Assembly: GCA_050952935.1 (NCBI GenBank)
Contig: JBMNLS010000001.1
Span: forward strand, 496,001 to 560,000
Direction of reading: 5' to 3'
DNA: 64,000 nucleotides
From: UBA6115 sp050952935
GTDB lineage: Bacteria > Bacillota > Clostridia > Christensenellales > Aristaeellaceae
Every line of letters begins with the position of its first letter. Position 1 is the first letter of the stretch. The notes below the pieces were generated by a model. The model saw only the letters and a list, made by a program, of their open reading frames with translations, searched no databases and had not been told where the DNA came from. Made by a program: the position numbers and the translations under genes. Positions 8,614 through 16,562 of the stretch are shown here, in pieces.

Positions 8614-9219
8614 TTATGATGGTGGGGGCTGATACAGCCCCTGCTTTTTAATGTATGCCGCCACCCCCGGAGGCACCAGGCCGGAAACGTCCTCCTCCCT
8701 GGCCAGCGCCTCTCTCACCTGGCTTGAGGAGATGGGGAGCCCACGGGCATGAAGTAATCGGCTGATAAGGCCATAGACCTCCCGCAGACGTGTCTGCTCT
8801 GCCCGCACGGCTTTCTCCTCATCGCCTTCCCGCATCACCACCAGCATGCTGCAAAGCCGGGCTACTTTTTCGGGCATCCGCCAGGTGGGGAAAAGAAAGA
8901 GGGTGTCGGAACCGATGAGGTAGACTAACTCCCGTTCAGGCATCTCAGCCTTAAACGACAGCAGGGTGTCCACCGTGTAGGTGTGGCCGCGGCGCTTGAT
9001 CTCCAAATCGGATGCCGCAAATTCAGGCTCTGTTTCCAGGGCGATTTTCACCATCTCGAAGCGGATTTTTGCCGGGGTTTTCGGGCTTTTGTGGGGCGGG
9101 TCGCCGTCAGGCAAAAACAGCACCTGGTCAAGCCCGCCCTCCTGGAGCGCGGCCCGGGCCACATGCAGATGCCCCAGGTGGATGGGGTCAAAGGTGCCTC
9201 CCATGATGCCCAGCTTCAT
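8614..9219 (-). CDS. nadD: Nicotinate-nucleotide adenylyltransferase
   Basis: NadD adenylylates nicotinate mononucleotide to give deamido-NAD. The 201-residue protein begins with the nucleotidyltransferase signature GGTFDPIHLGHL. It also has the second ATP-binding motif ISSSQVR near the C-terminus and the LIGSDTLFLFPTW stretch typical of NadD. The ATG at 9219 has AGGAGG upstream on the minus strand. It points away from nadE-pncB, so the three enzymes from nicotinate to NAD lie side by side in this window. Confidence 0.93.
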   Translation of the reverse strand: MKLGIMGGTFDPIHLGHLHVARAALQEGGLDQVLFLPDGDPPHKSPKTPAKIRFEMVKIALETEPEFAASDLEIKRRGHTYTVDTLLSFKAEMPERELVYLIGSDTLFLFPTWRMPEKVARLCSMLVVMREGDEEKAVRAEQTRLREVYGLISRLLHARGLPISSSQVREALAREEDVSGLVPPGVAAYIKKQGLYQPPPS

Positions 9220-9285
9220 CCCGCCCTCCTAAAAACATGGATTGCCAGTAGTATACCCTAAAAAAGGCGAACAGGGGATTTTTGC

Positions 9286-9314
9286 TTGTCAAATTCAATT
9301 TATGGGCTTATGAT
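9286..9314 (+). promoter_or_regulatory. Sigma-A-type promoter for nadE-pncB
   Basis: The -35 box TTGTCA (9286-9291), a 17-base spacer and the -10 box TATGAT (9309-9314) are close to consensus. Transcription would start about 25 bases before the nadE ATG at 9347. Confidence 0.75.
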
Positions 9315-9346
9315 GCAAGTAGTGGAATGTGAAAAAGGGGGCTAAC

Positions 9347-11095
9347 ATGGACAACCTGCGCGTCATGGCATCCTCCCTGGCGGGAGGACGCCCGGGGGAT
9401 GTGGCGGCGAATGCCCGTGCAGCGCTGGCGCGGGTGGAGGAAGCCCGGGCGGCGGGTGCTGAGCTGCTGGTGCTGCCGGAGCTGTGCCTGTGCGGGGTGA
9501 GCTGCGGGGATCTGCTGGGGCAGCCCTTGCTGCTTGATGCCTGCCGGGAAGCGGCGCTGAAGATCGCTCAGGCATCCATGGGGCTGGCGGTGGTTGTTGG
9601 TCTGCCGGTGGCGCTTGGCCAAGGGGTTTATAACGCCGCGCTGCTGGCTTATGACGGCGCGGTTCAGGGATTGGTATTAAAGCAAAAGCTTAGCTGGCGG
9701 GAGCACCGGGTGTTTGCGCCGGGGAATGAGGCGGGGGTGTCAGAGGGTTGGCATTGCCCGGTTTACGCGGGTGAGGAAGGCCATTTCACCCTGCCGGGGG
9801 GGCAGCGCCTGCACCTGTGCTTTATGGAGGATAAAACAAAAACCTCTTCTTCCGGTGCGCTGGCGCTGATGGGCGCCCTTCCCGCCCGGGCAGGCGGGGG
9901 ATACACCCGGATGAAGGTGATCAATGACAAGGCGGCAGGCGGGCTTTGTGCCTGGGCCAACGCCGGAATCTATGAATCCACCACCGATCAGGTATACGAT
10001 GGCCAGGCGCTGGTGATCATGGGGGGGCGGATGCTGGGCGAAACCGCGCAGATCGACTTATCCAGCATCCCCTGGCAGCCGGACCCTACCATGCCTTATG
10101 CGCCTGGGGAGGACGCTGCCCGGGCCGTCTGGTGCCGGGAGGCCCTGGAGATCGTCGCCCACGGGCTGGCCCGGCGCATGGTTCGCATCGGGGCCAAGGG
10201 GGCCAGCCTGGGGCTTTCCGGGGGGCTGGATTCAGCCATGGCGCTGCTGGTGGCCCTCAGGGCTTTTGAAATAAGCGGGCTGGACAAACAAAACCTGTTT
10301 GCTGTTTCCCTGCCCGCCTTTGGCACCAGCAGGCGAACCCGGAGCAACGCCCGGGCACTGCTGGCGGCCTGTGGGCTGCCGGAACGGGAGATCGACATCA
10401 CCGCCAGCGTGGCCCGGCACTTGAAGGACATTGGCCACCTGGAAGGCCGGCAGGATGCTGTGTTTGAAAACGCTCAGGCCAGGGAGCGCACCCAGGTGCT
10501 CATGGACATGGCCAACCAGATTGGCGGACTGATGATAGGCCCCGGGGATATGAGCGAATTGGCGCTGGGCTTCACCACCTATGGGGGTGACCACATGAGC
10601 ATGTATGGGGTGAACGCGGGGCTGTATAAAACCGCCATCCGGCTGATCGTGGCGCAGGCGGCACGGGATGCGGATAACACTGCCCTGGCCCGGGTATTGA
10701 ATGATATCCTGGATACCCCCATCAGCCCGGAGCTGATTCCGGGGGAGGATGGCGGCATCAGGCAAAAGACCGAGGACATTCTGGGTCCATATGTGCTCAA
10801 TGATTTTTTTCTGCATCACTTCCTGACGGACAGGCTGAGCCCGCTTCAGCTATTAGCAAAAGCGCGGGCCGCTTTCAAGGATGTCTATGCCCATCAGGAA
10901 ATCTTAAGCTGCATGCGGAGCTTTTTCGGCCGCTTTTTTGCCAGCCAGTTCAAGCGCAGCTGCCTGCCCGATGGCCCCCAGGTGCTGGGGCTTTCCCTAT
11001 CGCCCCGGGGCGGGCTGGATATGCCCTCGGACGCTTCCGCGGCGCTGTGGATCAGCGCCATTGATACACTGATTAACCAGGATAAAGGAGAATGA
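9347..11095 (+). CDS. nadE: NAD(+) synthase with N-terminal nitrilase-like domain
   Basis: NadE amidates deamido-NAD to NAD. The 582-residue protein has an N-terminal CN-hydrolase (glutaminase-like) domain and a C-terminal ammonia-dependent synthase domain with the P-loop LSGGLDSAM and the SPELIP and QKTED motifs. In the nitrilase domain Glu45 and Lys114 are present. The usual ICEDLW catalytic-cysteine motif reads LCFMED, so the cysteine (Cys158) is shifted two residues and Met160 stands in its place. Glutamine use may therefore be impaired. I chose ATG 9347, seven bases after AGGGGG, over an upstream in-frame GTG at 9329. It overlaps an unused ATG of pncB. Confidence 0.92.
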   Translation: MDNLRVMASSLAGGRPGDVAANARAALARVEEARAAGAELLVLPELCLCGVSCGDLLGQPLLLDACREAALKIAQASMGLAVVVGLPVALGQGVYNAALLAYDGAVQGLVLKQKLSWREHRVFAPGNEAGVSEGWHCPVYAGEEGHFTLPGGQRLHLCFMEDKTKTSSSGALALMGALPARAGGGYTRMKVINDKAAGGLCAWANAGIYESTTDQVYDGQALVIMGGRMLGETAQIDLSSIPWQPDPTMPYAPGEDAARAVWCREALEIVAHGLARRMVRIGAKGASLGLSGGLDSAMALLVALRAFEISGLDKQNLFAVSLPAFGTSRRTRSNARALLAACGLPEREIDITASVARHLKDIGHLEGRQDAVFENAQARERTQVLMDMANQIGGLMIGPGDMSELALGFTTYGGDHMSMYGVNAGLYKTAIRLIVAQAARDADNTALARVLNDILDTPISPELIPGEDGGIRQKTEDILGPYVLNDFFLHHFLTDRLSPLQLLAKARAAFKDVYAHQEILSCMRSFFGRFFASQFKRSCLPDGPQVLGLSLSPRGGLDMPSDASAALWISAIDTLINQDKGE

Positions 11096-11097
11096 CC

Positions 11098-12525
11098 ATG
11101 CGAAACCTCACCATGCTTACGGATTTATATGAGCTGACCATGCTCTCCGGTTACCACCGCCATCAGATGGGGGACAGGTGCGCCGTGTTTTACATGTTCT
11201 ACCGGGGCGGCACCAACTTGGACTATGCGGTGATGGCAGGCAACGCCCAGTTTAAGGAGTATGTGAGCGATTTGCGCTTTACAGGCGAGGATATTGATTA
11301 CTTGCGGAGCCTGGGCATTTTTGAGGAGGGATTCCTTGAAAGCCTGCGCGATTTTCGCTTTGAGGGCAACATCGACATCATGCCCGAAGGCACCCTGATT
11401 TTCCCTGGGGAGCCCTTGGTGCGGGTGGAGGCTCCTCTTTCCCAGGCGCAGCTGATTGAGACCACCATGCTCAACCTCATCGGCCACCAAACCCTGATTG
11501 CCACCAAGGGCAACCGGGTGGCCCGCGCCGCCCAGGGGGACAAAGTGATGGAGTTTGGCCTCAGGCGCGCCCAGGGGCCGGACGCAGGGGTGCTGGGCGC
11601 CCGGGCGGCGGTGATTGGTGGGTGTCATTCCACCAGCAATGTGATGGCGGGGCAGCGCTTTGGCATCCCCGTCAGCGGCACCCATGCCCATAGCTGGGTG
11701 ATGAGCTTTGAAAGCGAGCTGGATGCCTTCCGGGCCTATGCTGAAGATTTTCCGAACAGCTGCCTGCTGCTGGTCGATACCTATGACACCCTTGGCTCAG
11801 GGGTGCCAAACGCCATCAAGGTGTTTGAAGAGCTGCGTGCCAAAGGCGGCAAGCCCCTGGGCATTCGGCTTGATTCAGGCGACCTAGCTTACCTGAGCAA
11901 GGAAGCGCGCAAGATGCTGGACGCGGCAGGCTTCAGGGATGCCATCATTGTGGCTTCAAATGATCTGGATGAGCACATCATCCGCGACCTGAAGCTTCAG
12001 GGCGCCCGGATTGACCTGTGGGGCGTGGGCACGAAGCTGATCACCAGCGCCGGGCGCTATGCTCTGGGCGGCGTGTATAAGATGAGCGCACTGGAGGAAA
12101 ATGGCCGGATGGTGCCTAAAATGAAGCTGTCTGACAATCCGGAGAAGATCACGCTGCCGGGCGCCCATGAGGTTTACCGTCTGTATGATCCGGAGGGCAT
12201 GGCCATTGCCGATCTGATCACGCTGATGGAAGAGGAGATTGATTTCACCCAGCCCCTTACCATCTTCCACCCCAAGGATACCTGGAAGAAGATGCGCCTG
12301 GAGAAGTACAGCGCCCGGAAGCTGTTAGCCCCCCTGTTCAGGGATGGTAAGCCCGTGGGCGCGGACCTCAGCCTGGCGGAGATCAAGGCCTATCGCGAAA
12401 AAGAGGAGGCCAGCATCTGGGAGCAGTATCTGCGCCTGGTGAACCCCCAGCCCTATAAGGTGGATCTGTCAGACCGGCTTTGGCAGCTGCAGGAAAAGAT
12501 GATCCACGGGGATATAAACCCATAA
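11098..12525 (+). CDS. pncB: Nicotinate phosphoribosyltransferase
   Basis: PncB makes nicotinate mononucleotide from nicotinate and PRPP, the first step of the Preiss-Handler pathway. The 475-residue protein begins NLTMLTDLYELTM, as in Bacillota PncB. It also has GTHAHSWVMSF, with the conserved histidines, LLVDTYDTLGSG, and IRLDSGDLAYLS. Two ATGs are possible. The one at 11092 overlaps the nadE stop but lies only one base after the GGAG. The ATG at 11098 has a seven-base gap and is preferred. It forms an operon with nadE. Confidence 0.93.
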   Translation: MRNLTMLTDLYELTMLSGYHRHQMGDRCAVFYMFYRGGTNLDYAVMAGNAQFKEYVSDLRFTGEDIDYLRSLGIFEEGFLESLRDFRFEGNIDIMPEGTLIFPGEPLVRVEAPLSQAQLIETTMLNLIGHQTLIATKGNRVARAAQGDKVMEFGLRRAQGPDAGVLGARAAVIGGCHSTSNVMAGQRFGIPVSGTHAHSWVMSFESELDAFRAYAEDFPNSCLLLVDTYDTLGSGVPNAIKVFEELRAKGGKPLGIRLDSGDLAYLSKEARKMLDAAGFRDAIIVASNDLDEHIIRDLKLQGARIDLWGVGTKLITSAGRYALGGVYKMSALEENGRMVPKMKLSDNPEKITLPGAHEVYRLYDPEGMAIADLITLMEEEIDFTQPLTIFHPKDTWKKMRLEKYSARKLLAPLFRDGKPVGADLSLAEIKAYREKEEASIWEQYLRLVNPQPYKVDLSDRLWQLQEKMIHGDINP

Positions 12526-12551
12526 AAAATGAGGGCGCTCACGCGCCCTCA
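12524..12551 (-). terminator. Terminator for the phasin-like gene
   Basis: GAGGGCGC (12531-12538), loop TCAC and GCGCCCTC (12543-12550) form a strong hairpin. On the minus strand it is followed by ATTTTTT, so it terminates the convergent minus-strand gene. On the plus strand there is no T tract, although it may also slow transcription coming from pncB. Confidence 0.75.
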
Positions 12552-12568
12552 GGGGTGAGGATTGTCGA

Positions 12569-13000
12569 TCACCGTTCCGGCGGCGTATCCTGCCGGTTGT
12601 GTTCGCTGTCATGGGCGGACGCTTCATGACCGGGCTGCTCAACGCTCTCATCGCTGGTGAACACGGCTTCATCGCCCTCGGCCACTAATTTGTTGAGGAT
12701 TTTCAGCTCATCCTTGTTCAGTCCGCGTATTTCCCGGGCCAGGCGGGTGAGCTTTTCCCTTTCCTCGCGCACTTTCTGCTCTATCTCATCCTCTGTGAAG
12801 GTGTCCTTCACCTTGTCCACTGCCTTCTTGCCCAGCTCCACCGCTGACTGGAAGAGGTTCTCGCCTTTTTCGGCCATGTTTTTTACGCCGTCGCTGCGCA
12901 CAAACTCCTCAATGGCATCCTTGGATTTTTCCATCGTGGTTCCGATAGCGCCCAGACCCGCCATGATGATCTTTCTGATTTCCTTGTCTAACCCTGCCAT
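12569..13000 (-). CDS. Phasin-like amphipathic helical protein
   Basis: The 143-residue protein opens with KEIRKIIMAGLGAIGTTMEK, resembling the start of PhaF/PhaI-type polyhydroxyalkanoate granule proteins. It continues as a charged, mostly helical, coiled-coil-prone region to about residue 110. The last 30 residues are acidic and polar, probably disordered. No PHA synthase is seen in the window, so a granule role is not supported here. The family also includes stress-related helical proteins. The start at 13000 follows AAGGACGG on the minus strand; an in-frame ATG 14 codons upstream precedes the binding site and was rejected. Confidence 0.6.
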   Translation of the reverse strand: MAGLDKEIRKIIMAGLGAIGTTMEKSKDAIEEFVRSDGVKNMAEKGENLFQSAVELGKKAVDKVKDTFTEDEIEQKVREEREKLTRLAREIRGLNKDELKILNKLVAEGDEAVFTSDESVEQPGHEASAHDSEHNRQDTPPER

Positions 13001-13082
13001 AGTAATCACCGTCCTTTCGCTGTTATTATACCCTGCGGACAAAAAAGAAACCGGGATATGCCATTCATTTGCATTTGGTATT

Positions 13083-13113
13083 TACACTTTCACTAAGTTA
13101 TAATATATAATAC
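13083..13113 (+). promoter_or_regulatory. AT-rich promoter-like region for the ECF-S gene
   Basis: TTTACA (13083-13088) is followed by overlapping TATAAT-like boxes (13101-13106 and 13108-13113). Spacing to either exact TATAAT is not ideal (12 or 19 bases); TATATA at 13106-13111 gives 17. The region lies about 160 bases before the ECF-S start. Confidence 0.4.
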
Positions 13114-13173
13114 ATCATCGTCATTAGTAGATAGAGAGGAGTTTTTAGGGCGGTTCCCCCAAAACATCTACCA

Positions 13174-13193
13174 ATATGCGATATTTCACATAT
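13174..13193 (+). promoter_or_regulatory. 20-bp near-palindrome, candidate operator
   Basis: The sequence ATATGCGATATTTCACATAT matches its own reverse complement at 16 of 20 positions, with perfect ATATG/CATAT ends. It lies between the promoter-like region and the ribosome binding site of the ECF-S gene. The second gene of the operon encodes a helix-turn-helix protein, a natural candidate to bind it. That link is inference. Confidence 0.45.
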
Positions 13194-13273
13194 TTACAAA
13201 TGATTCTCCAAGGCTTTACAGTAAGGGTGTGCAGGAATCGGCACTGACAAAACAAGTTAAGGAGGATGTTCTC

Positions 13274-13843
13274 ATGACAGCTTTCTCCCAGAAAACCAAT
13301 CACCCCGCCCGGCGTATCACCATTTTGGGCCTGGGCATCGGTCTGTATGTAGCCATGAGCCTGGCCTTGCAAGTCCCCTTTTTTGAAAACTACTATCTGT
13401 GTTTAGGCTATGCTGTTTTGGTAGTCTACTGCTACTTCTTTGGCCCCGCCGCTGGTACCATTGTGGGCACCCTGGGCTGTATCCTGCACTGCCTGGCTAT
13501 CAACGGTCTGCGGGGCATGCCCGGCTGGACTCTGGGCAACCTGTTTACCGGTTTTGTACTGGGTCTGCTTTTGCCCCATACTTTAAAAAAACCCCTGACC
13601 ATTCCCAAAATCGCGCTGACTGTGTTGCTCATGGTGGCAACCATGGCAATCGCCATGTTTGGCATCAAGTCTTTCACCGAGGTGGTGCTCTATGGCCAAC
13701 CCATGTGGGCCAGGATGGTTAAAAATTCCTATGCCTTCATTGCCAATAGCGTGGTCCTGTTGATGAGCATTCCCCTTGTCACAGCCCTCAGAGCCATCGC
13801 GCCGGTGCAAAAGTGGTTTGTTCCCCGTTCCGGTGCCCAATAA
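13274..13843 (+). CDS. ECF transporter S component, substrate unknown
   Basis: S components bind a vitamin or similar small molecule and work with the shared EcfA-EcfA'-EcfT module, which is not in this window. The 189-residue protein has five or six hydrophobic segments, the first at about residues 14-34, and a small-residue-rich FFGPAAGTIVGTLGC loop typical of the fold. The start at 13274 is fixed by AAGGAGG upstream; an in-frame start at 13229 precedes that site. It is 34 bases upstream of the XRE-AAA-CYTH gene and presumably co-transcribed. Base composition looks more AT-rich than the neighbours. Niacin or a related NAD precursor is a possible substrate, on context only. Confidence 0.75.
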   Translation: MTAFSQKTNHPARRITILGLGIGLYVAMSLALQVPFFENYYLCLGYAVLVVYCYFFGPAAGTIVGTLGCILHCLAINGLRGMPGWTLGNLFTGFVLGLLLPHTLKKPLTIPKIALTVLLMVATMAIAMFGIKSFTEVVLYGQPMWARMVKNSYAFIANSVVLLMSIPLVTALRAIAPVQKWFVPRSGAQ

Positions 13844-13877
13844 AGCCAGATTAAGTAAGCAACCAGGAGGATCACCC

Positions 13878-15197
13878 ATGAACGATTATCATTTTGGCAA
13901 CCGACTGCTCTCCCTGCGTGAAAAGCTGGGGCTTTCCCAGGGACAATTGGGCAAGCTGATCGGAGTCAGCAACAAATCCATCTCCAAATGGGAGACCGGC
14001 GCCGCAAAGCCCGGGGTGGACACCCTGAGCAAACTGGCCTTGGCCCTGCAGGTGTCCGTGAACGAGCTAGTAAAGCCCGCTGCCGTGGATAAGCAGATTA
14101 CCAGAATTGTAATAACTGGCGGGCCATGTGCCGGAAAAACAACCGCCCTGAGCTGGATTCAAAACGCCTTTTCGGAAAAGGGTTACCAGGTGGTCTTTGT
14201 GCCGGAAACCGCTACGGAGCTCATATCCGGTGGCGCTGCCCCTTGGCTGTGTCCGGAGGGCAAGCATTTTCAAACCGGGCTCATCCGCCTGCAGTTGGCC
14301 AAGGAAGAGGCCTTTGCCTATATCGCCGGCAAAATGGCTGCCAGCAAAATTCTCCTGGTCATGGACCGGGGCGCCTTGGACAACAAGGCGTACATGAGCC
14401 CTTTGGATTTTCAATATGTGATGCAGACCCTCGGCACCAATGAGGTGGAGCTGCGGGATCATTATGATGCGGTATTCCATCTGGTCACCGCCGCTAAGGG
14501 CGCAGAAGAGTTTTACACCTTGGCAAACAACCGGGCACGGACAGAAACGCCAGAGCAGGCGGCTGCCCTGGACGATCAGCTTATCGCTGCCTGGACAGGA
14601 CACCCTCACCTGCGCATTATTGACAACAGCACGGATTTCAACAAAAAGATGCTGCGCCTGATTGCAGAGGTTTCTGCCTTTCTGGGTGAGCCCGAACCGC
14701 TGGAGGTGGAGCGCAAGTTTCTGATCCAGATGCCAAACTTGCATAAGCTGGAACGGCTACCTGCCTGTACCAGGGTGAACATTGTGCAAACTTACTTGAA
14801 AAGCCCCGCAGGAGAGGAGGTTCGTATCCGCCAGCGGGGCACCGATCGACATTTCATCTACTTCAAAACCATCAAACGCGCCGTTTCCCCCGGAAAACGG
14901 GTGGAGGTGGAAACTCGCTTAAACCAGGTAGAATATCTGCAGCATCTGATATATGCCGACCCGCAATACCGGCAGATTCAAAAAACCCGTTACTGCCTCA
15001 GTAGAAACGGCACCTATTACGAGATTGATATCTATCCTCAACTTTCTGACCGGGCCATTTTGGAGGTGGAGCTGCGGGATGAACATCAACCGGTTTCCAT
15101 CCCCAAATTGTTCAAAGTCATCCGGGAAGTTACCGGAGAGGAAGCCTATTTAAACCGTAACATTGCCAAAGACGGCTTTCCGGAAGAAAAGAACTAA
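13878..15197 (+). CDS. XRE helix-turn-helix + AAA/kinase-like + CYTH fusion protein
   Basis: This 439-residue protein fuses three domains. Residues 8-63 are an XRE-type helix-turn-helix (LSQGQLGKLIGVSNKSISKW). Residues 75-270 are a P-loop domain resembling AAA_28, the fold used by the ribosylnicotinamide kinase part of NadR: GGPCAGKT at 81-88, VPETATELISGG, and DRG at 163-165. Residues 274-435 are a CYTH domain with the ExExK signature Glu276/Glu278/Lys280 and further tunnel residues in VRIRQRG, FKTIK, VEVETR, YEIDIY and LEVELRDE, so triphosphate or nucleotide hydrolysis is plausible. AGGAGG fixes the ATG at 13878; the frame is open 102 bases further upstream. Function unknown; it could sense and process the ligand imported by the ECF-S partner. 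Confidence 0.8.
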   Translation: MNDYHFGNRLLSLREKLGLSQGQLGKLIGVSNKSISKWETGAAKPGVDTLSKLALALQVSVNELVKPAAVDKQITRIVITGGPCAGKTTALSWIQNAFSEKGYQVVFVPETATELISGGAAPWLCPEGKHFQTGLIRLQLAKEEAFAYIAGKMAASKILLVMDRGALDNKAYMSPLDFQYVMQTLGTNEVELRDHYDAVFHLVTAAKGAEEFYTLANNRARTETPEQAAALDDQLIAAWTGHPHLRIIDNSTDFNKKMLRLIAEVSAFLGEPEPLEVERKFLIQMPNLHKLERLPACTRVNIVQTYLKSPAGEEVRIRQRGTDRHFIYFKTIKRAVSPGKRVEVETRLNQVEYLQHLIYADPQYRQIQKTRYCLSRNGTYYEIDIYPQLSDRAILEVELRDEHQPVSIPKLFKVIREVTGEEAYLNRNIAKDGFPEEKN

Positions 15198-15503
15198 TAT
15201 TGAACTCAATCATAAACGCTTTGATGAGCCGGATCTTTTGCGCCTTCGTGTTGCTGCGTCACCGTATCCTGCGCTCTCATCCCGGTTCGGACTTCGTCCT
15301 CCTCCGGTACGGCTCTTTGCCGCTCAAAGGTAAGCCTTCGAGCGATAGGAGGAAACCCGTAGCATACGTCTCCGCCACGCTTGCGTGGCGGAAAGGGAGC
15401 AAAGAGAATTCCGACGCGGCTGCGACTGCGCCTCGTTCATTCGGCTTAGCGAAGCCATCAAAATTTCTCGGCTCATCGGTGCATTTGCTCTTTTGTTCAG
15501 GAT
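15197..15503 (+). repeat. Palindromic-ended repeat, long form (ATATTGA...TCAGGAT)
   Basis: This 307-bp noncoding block starts on the last base of the preceding stop codon. Its left end (ATATTGAACTCAATCATAAA, then TTTGATGAGCCGG) and right end (TTCGGCTTAGCGAAGCCATC, then CGGCTCATCGGTGCATTTG) match the element at 20389-20551. The middle is longer and contains its own inverted repeat, CCGCCACGCTTGCGTGGCGG near 15373-15392. Both outermost ends carry one substitution from the ATACTGA/TCAGTAT termini of the family. Open frames inside it look non-coding. Confidence 0.65.
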
Positions 15504-15530
15504 AAACAGGCATTCCGGTGCGATGTCTTG

Positions 15531-16562
15531 TCAAAGGCGCTTTTCAAACAATATCTGCTGATTGATAACATCCACGCTTGCGTTGACGCCAAAAGGAACG
15601 ATACATCTTGGGGTTGCGTGCCCGACATTGATGTTGGCGACAATGGGCAGATCCCGGTCATCAACGACTTCAATCAGCAGCCTGTTATAATCGTCAGCGT
15701 ATTTTTCATCCACGGGTTTTCCCATTAGGATGCCATGGATTGCGCCAAATATACCCGTCTGTTTTAAGGTTGCCAGCATGGCGCGGTATTTTTCCGGCGT
15801 TGGCTGTTCTTCGCTGGATTCCAACAAAAGGATTTTTCCCTTCCATTCATCCTTATCGGGAAACAGGCGATAGCGGCTGCACATTTTGGCGGAATCCGCA
15901 TGCCGGTCGCTGTTGAAAAAATCATAGATCGAATCTATGCAGCCGCCCAGGATAGGCCCGGAAAACACAGGCGCTCCCCGCAATAGCTCAAAGCCATGAT
16001 TGGGGTGCTCCGGCATCGGGATGCCCAGCGCGTTTTGTGAAAAGTCAGTCCTGCTATCATACCAGACGGCACTGGGAACAATTTTTGATATTGTGCCGGT
16101 CAGCAGCAATTCTTCAAAATAATGCCGGGTATATGGCAGCATTGTTTTATCCGGCTCGCAGATATCCGGGAGGAATGCCTGACCATAGAAGGTTTTAAGC
16201 CCAACCTGATCAAGCATGAAATGATTGGCGGTCGTGTCTGAAAAACCGAGAAATATTTTGTCTGTCACCGCGTTTTTTAACTCGTCATTGTCAAACAGAT
16301 AGGGCAACAGCCGGTATGTATCATCCCCGCCGATGGCGCAGAGGATCATATCGGTATCGCTTTGGAACGCGTCCAGCAGATCCTGCGCCCGCGCTTCCGG
16401 ATGGTTTTCAAGATAGCGGGGCCCTTTCAACGCGTTGGCCGAAAAATACACCTCCACGCCATACGCTTTTAGGCGCGCTAAGCCCAGGTCAAGCTCATGC
16501 CTGACAAAGGGCTCCCCAAGAAGCCCCCGGGATAAGCTGACGATGGTGATGTGCTTAACCAT
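15531..16562 (-). CDS. S66 family peptidase (LD-carboxypeptidase / MccF-like)
   Basis: S66 serine peptidases either cleave L,D-bonds in muropeptides or, as in MccF, cleave microcin C7-type peptide-nucleotides. The 343-residue protein has the MILCAIGGDDTYRLLPYL stretch, the nucleophile serine in LGFSDTT, and the C-terminal Glu and His in LLESSEE and VGHATPR. The length and LLESSEE region are closer to MccF-like than to E. coli LdcA. The ATG overlaps the end of the SpoU gene by 8 bp. Base composition is visibly lower in GC than its neighbours, which may mean acquisition by transfer. Substrate undetermined. Confidence 0.85.
   Translation of the reverse strand: MVKHITIVSLSRGLLGEPFVRHELDLGLARLKAYGVEVYFSANALKGPRYLENHPEARAQDLLDAFQSDTDMILCAIGGDDTYRLLPYLFDNDELKNAVTDKIFLGFSDTTANHFMLDQVGLKTFYGQAFLPDICEPDKTMLPYTRHYFEELLLTGTISKIVPSAVWYDSRTDFSQNALGIPMPEHPNHGFELLRGAPVFSGPILGGCIDSIYDFFNSDRHADSAKMCSRYRLFPDKDEWKGKILLLESSEEQPTPEKYRAMLATLKQTGIFGAIHGILMGKPVDEKYADDYNRLLIEVVDDRDLPIVANINVGHATPRCIVPFGVNASVDVINQQILFEKRL

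Noticed and set aside
13110..13270. preQ1 or other known riboswitch before the ECF-S gene
   Set aside because: I could not match any known aptamer core; only the palindrome at 13174-13193 stands out.
15200..15534. Short open frames on both strands between the CYTH and S66 genes
   Set aside because: They lie wholly inside a palindromic repeat, have no binding sites and no family features.
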